Assembly (NCBI GenBank): GCA_028564925.1 | Contig: CM053026.1 | Coordinates: forward strand, 126,589,386-126,653,385 | Origin: Lithobates sylvaticus | Taxonomy: Eukaryota > Chordata > Amphibia > Anura > Ranidae | Reading direction: 5' to 3' | Length of the DNA: 64,000 bases | Notes under the pieces: model-generated | The model's database searches: none | Told to the model about the DNA's origin: nothing | What the model saw: only the letters and a program-made list of their open reading frames with translations | Program-made: the position numbers and the translations under genes | Part shown: positions 57,095-64,000 of the stretch, in pieces | How the letters are laid out: the number at the start of each line of letters is the position of its first letter | How positions within the stretch are numbered: position 1 is the stretch's first letter

Positions 57095-58465
57095 ATGGGG
57101 TGTCCCTTTCTTACAGAGACCGAATGCCCTGCTCAGGAGAGAGCCAGTAGGTCTGGGAAAGCCACATCTAAAACTAAGCGCTGTGGGTCTTGTAGTACTA
57201 AACTTCCACAGGACCACAGCAAGCCTTTTTGTTATAAATGTATTTACAAATTGGCAGGCAAAGAGACAGCACAGGTTACGAAAGAATGCAGGGCACTACA
57301 AGTTGAGATGCTAGCTACCCTTCAGTCTTTTAAAGCCACACTTGATCAGCGTCAGGGGGATGCCAGATCAGTAAGGGAAAGCTCTCCCTCACAGGAAGAT
57401 AGATCTACCTTTACAGGAGGGTCTCAGGAACCTGCCCCATACTATTCAGAGGAGGAGGTTTGTAGCTCTGACTTGAGTTCCCAGGAAGGGGAGGACTCAG
57501 ATCAGGATAGCCATGTGGAGACCAGACCTGGGGGACACCTCTTTTCAGCAGAGGATATGGAGGGTCTCCTCAGGGCAGTGTATGCGTCGGAGGACATTCA
57601 GTTACCTTCCGCCCAAGTGTCAGCTCAGGATAAGGTCTATAGAGGTTTGGGTAAGCCACAGGCCAGATCCTTCCCAGTTCACCAGTCCCTAAAAGACATT
57701 ATCTTAAGGGAGTGGAAGGAACCTGAGCGTAAGCTCCTCAGACTTAAAACTTGGAAACGGAGATGTCCTTTTAAGGAGGAGGAGGAAGAAAATTTTTTCA
57801 AAGTCCCACACCTAGATGCGTCCTTGGCGCAGGTTTCTAAAAGGTCGGACTTATCTTTTGAGGACGCAGGTAACATCCAGGATCAGATGGATAAAAAATC
57901 TGAGATCCTGTTGCGTAGAGCTTGGGAAGCTAATGCATCGACCATGAGCCCTGCATTGGCTTCAGCTTGTGTAGCCAGGAACGCAGATGCATGGCTCAAC
58001 AAGCTGATGGACCATCTCACACGTAAGAAGGAATCCAGGGAGGTAGTAGAATCCCTGGAAGTGGTGGGGAGAGCTATCACCTTTTTGGCAGATGCGGCAG
58101 TAGAGACAGTAAGGACGACTGCTAAGTCAGCGGCATTACTGAACTCAGCCAGGAGGGCCCTTTGGGTTAAGACTTGGGACGGAGACTTCACTTCTAAGTC
58201 CCGACTCTGTGGCATTCCCTTTGAGGGCTCCCTACTCTTTGGTTCGGGTCTGGAACAGGTCCTTTCCCAATCCACAGAAAAAGGTAAGAAATTTCCCACC
58301 AAACCCAAGAAGGAAAAGGGGAGGAAATTTTTTCGTGGCCCCCCTGCAAAAGGTCAGTTCAAAGGCAAGGGGGGACAAAGGAAGAAATGGGGGATCGGAA
58401 AGGGCAAGGAAAAGGGTGGAATCCTTTTTTCCGGGTCCGGACCGTCCAGCAAAGAATCTAAATGA
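57095..58465 (+). CDS. DIRS gag-like protein
   Basis: A 456-aa frame in the position of the DIRS first frame. Residues 30-49 hold two CxxC pairs (CGSC...CYKC), a zinc-ribbon-like motif common at the N terminus of vertebrate DIRS gag-like proteins. An acidic, Ser-rich stretch follows (about 85-160). The C terminus is very basic (about 395-456, many Lys/Gly), suiting nucleic-acid binding. The presumed role is packaging of the element RNA. It overlaps the next frame by about 250 bp, as the family does. Confidence 0.75.
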   Translation: MGCPFLTETECPAQERASRSGKATSKTKRCGSCSTKLPQDHSKPFCYKCIYKLAGKETAQVTKECRALQVEMLATLQSFKATLDQRQGDARSVRESSPSQEDRSTFTGGSQEPAPYYSEEEVCSSDLSSQEGEDSDQDSHVETRPGGHLFSAEDMEGLLRAVYASEDIQLPSAQVSAQDKVYRGLGKPQARSFPVHQSLKDIILREWKEPERKLLRLKTWKRRCPFKEEEEENFFKVPHLDASLAQVSKRSDLSFEDAGNIQDQMDKKSEILLRRAWEANASTMSPALASACVARNADAWLNKLMDHLTRKKESREVVESLEVVGRAITFLADAAVETVRTTAKSAALLNSARRALWVKTWDGDFTSKSRLCGIPFEGSLLFGSGLEQVLSQSTEKGKKFPTKPKKEKGRKFFRGPPAKGQFKGKGGQRKKWGIGKGKEKGGILFSGSGPSSKESK

Positions 58466-60221
58466 CGCCAGCATAAAAGTGGGCGCAAGGCTCTCATGGT
58501 TCCTTCCCCAGTGGGAGAGGATCTCAGAGAGCCCGTATATTTTAGACCTGATAAAACTAGGTTACAAGCTGGAATTCCGGTCACTCCCACCTCAAAATTT
58601 TTTGGTTACTTACCTTCCCAAAGATTCTCTAAAAGCAAAGGGCTTGCTAGACAGTGTTCGCATGCTTGCAGAGCAGGAAGTAATTATCCCGGTCCCAGTG
58701 ACTCAGAGGGCTTTCGGTTTTTATTCCCACATTTTTGTGGTCCCGAAGCCATCGGGCAAGTTTCGGTTGATTATCAATCTACGGAAACTGAACCACTACC
58801 GGTTGTACAAGAGATTCAGAATGGAGAGCATCTACACGGTCAGAAAACGCCTCCAGAAGGGAGTTTTCATGATCACGTTAGATCTCAAAGATGCTTACCT
58901 GCACGTACCCATTGCCCCGGATCATCAGAAGTACTTGCGTTTCGCAGTACGGACAGAACAGGGGGTGCAGCATTGGCAGTTCAGGGCACTCCCCTTCGGC
59001 CTTGCGGCCAGTCCAAGGATCTTTACCAAGGTCCTGGCAGAGGTGGTATCTTTCCTACACCTTCAGGGTGTAGCTCTGGTACCATACCTCGACGATCTGC
59101 TGATCTACAGTCCATCCAGAGACCAACTCCTGAGGGATCGAGAGCTGGTCTTGTCGACCCTGGATTCTCTAGGTTGGATGGTGAGTCAGGAGAAGTCCTC
59201 CCTGGATCCCTCACAGTCAAAGGTGTACTTGGGGTACCAGTTAGACTCAGTGGCCCAGAAAGTTTTTCTTCCTCCCGAAAAGGTCGGAAAAATTCGGGGC
59301 GCAGTGACAGTGTGTCTCGAAGCCCCAGAGGTATCTTTGAGAAACATTATGAGGGTGCTGGGCCTGATGGCCTCTTGCATCCCGGCGGTTCCCTGGGCTC
59401 AGCTCCACTCCCGCGTCCTCCAGGGCTTCCTTCTCTCCTCTTGGGACGGGAGAAGAGAAACCCTGGAGGAGAAAGTTCCTCTGGTAGAGGAGGTAAGAAG
59501 CTCCCTAGATAGGTTGACGGGATCGAGCCACCAATCTGGAGGTCGGACGTGGACACAGCTAGACCCAATAGGCATTACAACAGACGCAAGTGCCTGGGGT
59601 TGGGGGGCTCATTTAGGAGACCGCTACGCCCAAGGTACCTGGGATCTGAGTCAGAGCAGAGCTTCCTCAAATTTCAGGGAGCTTCTGGCAGTCGGGAAGG
59701 CATTATGTGTCTTCCGGGACTTGATCCATGGAAGGGAAGTCCAAATTTTCTCGGACAACCGGGTGGCGGTATCCTATTTGAACCGTCAAGGGGGAACAAG
59801 GTCAGTCAGTTTAAGGGCACTGACCCAAGATTTCCTGGGAGAGGCAGAGAAGAACATTCTCTCGATCTCGGCAGTCCACATAAAAGGATCTCTCAATATA
59901 CAAGCAGACTTCCTCAGCAGACAGCCCATTCTTCAGGGAGAATGGGAGCTGAACGAAGAGGTTTTCGCTCTGGTAAGTCGTCGTTTCGGAGTACCAGAGA
60001 TAGATTTATTTGCTTGTCAAAAGAACGCAAAGGTGCGGAGATTCTTCTCTCTCACGAGAGAGCAGAGATCCTCGGGGGTAGACGCCCTCGCTCAGGACTG
60101 GGACTTCAGTCTGGCATATGCCTTTGCTCCCCTGCTACTCATCCCACGAGTGCTTCAAAAGCTGTCACAGTCGGATGGAGACCTTATCCTGATCGCACCC
60201 TTGTGGCCGAAGTGGGTCTGA
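58209..60221 (+). CDS. DIRS reverse transcriptase / RNase H (with methylase-like tail)
   Basis: A 670-aa frame. The reverse transcriptase has motif A LDLKDAY (about residue 222) and the catalytic YLDD (about 291), with PFGLAASPRIF between. RNase H follows, with TTDASAWGWGA (about 456), the Glu in FRELLAVGKAL, SDNRVAVSYLN (about 515) and the final Asp in NIQADFLSR (about 560). The remaining about 100 residues (EIDLFACQKNAK...LIAPLWP) correspond to the DAM-like methyltransferase region of DIRS1-type elements. The first ATG lies within the gag-like frame, so the true start is uncertain; conserved sequence begins at about residue 95. Confidence 0.9.
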   Translation: MAFPLRAPYSLVRVWNRSFPNPQKKVRNFPPNPRRKRGGNFFVAPLQKVSSKARGDKGRNGGSERARKRVESFFPGPDRPAKNLNDASIKVGARLSWFLPQWERISESPYILDLIKLGYKLEFRSLPPQNFLVTYLPKDSLKAKGLLDSVRMLAEQEVIIPVPVTQRAFGFYSHIFVVPKPSGKFRLIINLRKLNHYRLYKRFRMESIYTVRKRLQKGVFMITLDLKDAYLHVPIAPDHQKYLRFAVRTEQGVQHWQFRALPFGLAASPRIFTKVLAEVVSFLHLQGVALVPYLDDLLIYSPSRDQLLRDRELVLSTLDSLGWMVSQEKSSLDPSQSKVYLGYQLDSVAQKVFLPPEKVGKIRGAVTVCLEAPEVSLRNIMRVLGLMASCIPAVPWAQLHSRVLQGFLLSSWDGRRETLEEKVPLVEEVRSSLDRLTGSSHQSGGRTWTQLDPIGITTDASAWGWGAHLGDRYAQGTWDLSQSRASSNFRELLAVGKALCVFRDLIHGREVQIFSDNRVAVSYLNRQGGTRSVSLRALTQDFLGEAEKNILSISAVHIKGSLNIQADFLSRQPILQGEWELNEEVFALVSRRFGVPEIDLFACQKNAKVRRFFSLTREQRSSGVDALAQDWDFSLAYAFAPLLLIPRVLQKLSQSDGDLILIAPLWPKWV

Positions 60222-60229
60222 TTCCCCAC

Positions 60230-61357
60230 CATGTGGAGGTGGTCGATTGTGCTTCCGCTGCATCTCCCGGTCAGGCGGGATCTTCTCTGCCAGGGCCCAG
60301 TGCTTCATCCCAACCCGGGGTTTCTGTCCCTGACGGCCTGGCTCTTGAAAGGGAGATCCTCAGGAACAGGAGATGCTCGGAGAAGGTAATTGACACTCTT
60401 CTCCTTAGTAGGAAGAAGGTTACCAGACAAATGTATGCAAAGGTCTGGAAGGTCTTCTCCAGATGGGCTCAAGCAAAACAGAGGACTATCCAAACGATTC
60501 CAACCGTTTTGGATTTTCTCCAGGAAGGGGTAGACCAAGGGTTAGCGGTCAGTACCCTTAGGGTCCAGGTAGCAGCCCTGTCAGTGTTCTTTGACACTAG
60601 GTTAGCTCAAGACCCTCTTGTAAAGAGATTTTTGCTAGCCAGGGAAAGGTTAACCCCGGTAAGGACAGTTAGGTTCCCTCCGTGGGATTTGTCCCTGGTT
60701 CTGGACGCCCTAACGAAAGGGCCATTTGAGCCGTTGGATCAAATTTCATTTAATTTTCTTTCTCTTAAGATGACCTTTCTTCTAGCTATTACCACAGCTA
60801 GAAGAGTAGGTGACCTACAGGCCCTGACAATAAAAGAGCCTTTTTTGTTGATCCTAGAGGACAGGATCCTCTTTATTTACCAAAAGTGACCTCTGGGTTC
60901 CACAGGTCACAAGAGATTATTCTTCCATCATTCTGCCAGAATCCCAAGAATGATAAGGAAGAAAGGTTGCACCTTTTTAGATGTTAGACGTTGTCTTTTA
61001 GTCTATCTAGAAAGGGCAAGAGAGTTTAGGAGATCAAATTATCTTCTAGTTACTTTTGGTGGCCAAAGAAAGGGTCTTCAGGCCTCAAAACCTACGATAG
61101 CCAGGTGGATTAAGCAGGCAATAGCATTAGCCTATAAACACTCGGATAAACCGGTTCCATCCCACCTTAAGGCTCATTCAACCAGATCTCTGGCGACCTC
61201 CTGGGCAGAAAGGGCAGGTGCTTCCATAGATCAAATCTGCAAGGCAGCAACATGGACGAGCCATAATACCTTCCTGAGGCATTACAGAGTGGAGCTGTCG
61301 TCCCCTCAGGACTTGGCTTTTGGCAGGAAGGTCCTACAGGCGGTGGTCCCACCCTAA
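60230..61357 (+). pseudogene. DIRS tyrosine recombinase region
   Basis: Encodes a phage-integrase-type recombinase. An N-terminal core-binding part (…TRQMYAKVWKVFSRW...) precedes the catalytic part, in which the first Arg lies in TTARRVGDLQAL, the HxxR pair in HSTRSLATSWAERAG and the nucleophilic Tyr in FLRHYRVEL. All members of the R-H-R-Y set can be read. The region is not a single open frame; about one break is evident. Its role in the family is integrating a circular DNA intermediate without target duplication. Confidence 0.85.
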
Positions 61358-61383
61358 GGTAGGCCTTAACTTCTTGCTCATCG

Positions 61384-61700
61384 TCTCAGGTGTGCCGTCC
61401 TGGAAGATGACTGGAGAAAAATACCAGTTACACTTACCGGTAACAGATTTTCTAGGAAATCTTCCAGGACGGCAGGCCTACTTCCCTACCCTTAACAGTT
61501 GGTGATGTTTTATTCTTCACAGAATGTACTCTCTGACACTGGTGTGGGTGTTTACTTTGTCATAACTGAGGGTCAGAGGGAGGGGTGGGGCTTTTTAAAC
61601 CTTAATTGTGTTTCCTGCCAGGTGAGACCAGTCATTCTCTCAGGTGTGCCGTCCTGGAAGATTTCCTAGAAAATCCGTTACCGGTAAGTGTAACTGGTAT
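61384..61700. repeat. DIRS right-end inverted and direct repeats
   Basis: Arms ATACCAGTTACACTTACCGG.. (61421-61474) and ..CCGGTAAGTGTAACTGGTAT (61647-61700) are complementary over 54 bp with one mismatch, 172 bp apart. TCTCAGGTGTGCCGTCCTGG-AAGAT occurs twice in the same direction (61384-61408 and 61638-61662). This fits the internal complementary region plus terminal repeat that DIRS elements use to close their DNA circle. Confidence 0.85.
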
Positions 61701-62226
61701 TTTTTTATAGCACTGATCTCTGTATAAATGTCACTGGTCCTAAAAAAGTGTCCGATGTGTCTGCCGCAATGTCGCAGTCCCGCTAAAAATCACAGATTGC
61801 CATTATTACTATTAAAATAAAAATAAAATATCATAAATATATCCCCTATTTTGTGGACGCGATAACATTTGTGCAAACCAATCAATATACGCTTATCAAA
61901 CATATGTAGAAGAATATATATTGGCCTAAACTGATGACGAAATTTCTTTTTTTATTTTGGGATATTTATTATATCAAAAAGTATAAAATATTGTTTGTTT
62001 TGTTTTTCAAAATTGTCGCTCTTTTTTGTTTATAGCGCAAAAAATAAAAACCACAGAGGTGATCAAATACCACCAAAAGAAAGATCTATTTGTGGGGAAA
62101 AAAGAAATGTCAATTGTTTGGCTACAACGTCGCACGACCACGCAATTGTCAGTTAAAATGACGCCATATCGCAAAAAATGTCCTGGCCATTAAGGGGGAT
62201 AATCTTCCTGTCTGTAAGTGGTTCAA
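61701..62226 (+). mobile_element. TTAACC-family element, right part
   Basis: Starts within the family text (TATAGCACTGATCTCTGTAT), carries the signature ATCAAATACCACCAAAAGAA (about 62061) and ends CTGTAAGTGGTTCAA near 62224. Its left part is not seen on the other side of the DIRS element. Confidence 0.7.
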
Positions 62227-62227
62227 A

Positions 62228-62275
62228 TTCATGTGTGTGTAAAGGTAGGCGTCCCAATACTTTTGGCAATATATT
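62228..62275 (+). mobile_element. Tc1-like 3' terminal fragment
   Basis: GTAGGCGTCCCAATACTTTT followed by GGCAATATATTG is the end of a Tc1-type element, comparable with 21065-21077. Only about 48 bp remain. Confidence 0.65.
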
Positions 62276-62308
62276 GAGCACACACCAACCCCCCCCCCCC
62301 CTCCCCCC

Positions 62309-62350
62309 ACAAATATACCTGTTTATATACTGAACACACAGCACAGCAAG
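62309..62350. repeat. orphan unit of the 39-bp minisatellite
   Basis: ATATACCTGTTTATATACTG + AACACACAGCAC is one diverged copy of the 39-bp unit, 5.7 kb away from the main array at 54843-56570. Confidence 0.75.
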
Positions 62351-62359
62351 TTCAGCATG

Positions 62360-64000
62360 GGGGAAAGTCCATCAATTCTTGCCCTGATGAGGGTCAGCCA
62401 GCTTGAGGGTCCGTTGATTCTCTCTCTGGTAAGGGTTATCCGGGGGGGTGGGATTTATCAGTTCTGATCCTGATAAGGGTCAGCCATCTAGGGGGGTCAT
62501 CAATTCTCACTCGGATAGGGGTCTGTTGGGGGGGTCAATCAAGTCTCATCTTGATAAAGTTTGGTATGGGCAGAAGTTTATCAATTCTTGCCCTGACAAG
62601 GGTGAGCCAGCTTGTGGGTCCATCGATTCTCACTTTAGTAAGGGTCATCCGGGGGGGGTCCATCAATTTTCATCTTGATAAGGTTTAGCTGGGAAGGTGG
62701 AGTTCCATCAATTCTTGCCCCAATAAGGGTCAGCCAGCTTGTGGGTCCATCGATTGTCACTCTGGCAAGGCCGTTCCATCAATTTCGATCTGGGGGGGGT
62801 CATTAATTCCTGCCCTAAACAGGGGAAAAGTGATCAGGTCAGACTGGGTGGGGCTTACATCAGTTCTTATCCTAATAAGCCAGTCAGGGGGGGTCATCAA
62901 TTTCCCCACCCTTATCGAATTGATGGACCTCTCTTGGCTGGCTGACCTTTATCAGGATGAGCATTAATGCACCCCCAGCTGACTCTAATCAGGGTCAGCT
63001 GGGGGGGTTCATCAATTTCCACTCTGATAAGGGTCAGCCATGGGGTCCTTTAATTCCCATTCTGATAAAGGTCAACCGAAGGTACATCAATTCTCACCCT
63101 GATAACGGTCAGCCGGGGGGGGGGGGGGGGGGTGCATCAATTCTCAACCTGTTAGGGGTCAGCCAGGGGGAACCATCAATTCTCATCCTGTTAAGGGGGG
63201 GCAGAGACATCGATTCCGATTCTAATAATCGGAGGGGGGGGGGGGGTGCAGCAATTCTTACCCTAATAACGGTCAGCCAGGGGGGTGCATCGATTCTCAT
63301 CCTGATATAAGGCTAGCCAGGAGAGGTTCGTCAATTCTCACCCTTATAAGGGTCAGCCAGGGGGGTCCATCAGTTCTCATCCTGTTAAGGGGGGGGGGGG
63401 CAGAGACATAATTTCAGATTCTAATAATCGGGGGGGGGGTGCAGCAATTCTCACCCTAATAACGGTCAGCCAGGGGGGTGCATCGATTCTCATCCTGATA
63501 TAAGGCCAGCCAGAAGAGGTTCGTCAATTATCACTCTGATAAGAAAATCAATTCTTACCCTTATAAGGGGGGTCTATCAGTTCTCATCCTGTTAACAGGT
63601 CAACCAGCCAGGAGAGGTCCATCAATTTTGCACCCTGGTTAAAGTATAAATTCTCACTCTGATAAGGGTCACTTGAGGCGTGGCCATCAATTTTCATTCT
63701 AATAAAGGTCAGCTTGGGTGAAAGTCCATCAATTCTCATCCTGATGAGGGTCGGGTGGTGTAGGAGGGGTCCATCAATTCTCATCCTGATAAGGGTTGGG
63801 TGGTGTGGGAGGGGGTCCATCAATTCTCATCCTGATGAGGGTCGGGTGGTGTAGGAGGGGTCCATCAATTCTCATCCTGATGAGGGTCGGGTGGTGTGGG
63901 AGGGGTCCATCAATTCTCATCCTGATGAGGGTCAGGTGGTGTAGGAGGGGTTCATCAATTCTCATCCTGATGAGGGTCGGGTGGTGTGGGAGGGGGTCCA
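62360..64000. repeat. ~45-bp minisatellite, running off the window
   Basis: Units of the type GTCCATCAATTCTCATCCTG + ATGAGGGTCGGGTGGTGTAGGAGGG. The last about 280 bp (63724-64000) are nearly identical 45- to 46-bp copies; leftward units are increasingly diverged, with irregular poly-G inserts (63116-63132, 63234-63246, 63388-63400). The frames here are repeat artefacts. Confidence 0.95.

Larger units (their letters stand above)
56875..61700 (+). mobile_element. DIRS-type tyrosine-recombinase retroelement
   Basis: About 4.8 kb with, in order, a gag-like frame, an overlapping reverse transcriptase/RNase H frame, a tyrosine-recombinase region, and an inverted-repeat right end (54-bp arms at 61421-61474 and 61647-61700, one mismatch). 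This gene order, the YLDD reverse transcriptase and the R..HxxR..Y recombinase define DIRS elements, which integrate by recombinase rather than integrase. I cannot find the left inverted terminal repeat, so the 5' end is either missing or diverged and the start is approximate. It looks young: two long frames are open, and I see about one break overall. Treated as a fossil. Confidence 0.85.

Noticed and set aside
58496-59512. 338-aa frame in another phase of the DIRS reverse transcriptase
   Set aside because: A shadow of the RT frame; no motifs, while the RT frame carries all catalytic blocks.

Overview
The window looks like intronic and 5'-flanking DNA of a host gene in a large, repeat-laden vertebrate genome. 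The best fit is an anuran amphibian, probably ranid-like. This is inferred from the repeat families: TTAA-flanked elements ending in TTAACCACTTC, 'GTACACACGGTCGGAATT' inverted-repeat elements, CR1/L2-type LINEs, Tc1-like fragments, Penelope pieces and a DIRS element. I cannot name the species. Nothing is bacterial or plasmid-like; operons, CRISPR arrays and ribosome binding sites do not apply.

One host gene is supported. On the minus strand, 54314-54259 encodes MYAKGKSNSVPSDSQARE plus two bases, followed at once by a GTAAGT splice donor. This is the characteristic N terminus of the SSBP family (single-stranded-DNA-binding / LDB1-partner proteins SSBP2/3/4), so it is the first coding exon. It sits in a CpG island (about 54100-54770) with a GC box and two X-box-like palindromes. 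Positions 1-54258 are therefore probably SSBP intron 1. I found no second exon by eye.

Layout: 0-19 kb holds scattered non-autonomous DNA transposons, a long nested block at 14.3-15.95 kb (MITE containing a CR1 LINE containing another MITE), and AT-rich DNA. At 18.9-20.5 kb a TTAA element carries a 1-kb GC-rich minisatellite. At 20.7-23.3 kb lie a Tc1 transposase relic, a candidate solo LTR split by a MITE, and a hAT MITE with a perfect target duplication. At 24.7-31.6 kb there are more TTAA elements, a 615-bp element with TATACTCGAGTATA ends, and a 2.9-kb hAT element stuffed with four other repeats. At 32.5-51 kb there are long hairpins, a three-deep transposon nest, two SINEs, a Penelope reverse-transcriptase fragment and another hAT element. 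At 52.4-64 kb three different tandem arrays (34-, 39- and about 45-bp units) surround the SSBP promoter, and a fairly young-looking DIRS-type retroelement lies at about 56.9-61.7 kb.

The long open frames at 19.1-20.3 kb and 54.6-56.6 kb are by-products of tandem repeats whose units lack stops, not genes. The only long frames that look like real proteins belong to the DIRS element (gag-like, reverse transcriptase/RNase H, tyrosine recombinase). I did not find a convincing new biological system. The strongest items are the SSBP first exon and its promoter between two minisatellites, hammerhead-ribozyme-like motifs in Penelope-like debris, the nested transposon blocks, and the DIRS inverted-repeat end. 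All family assignments come from reading the sequence; no searches were run.
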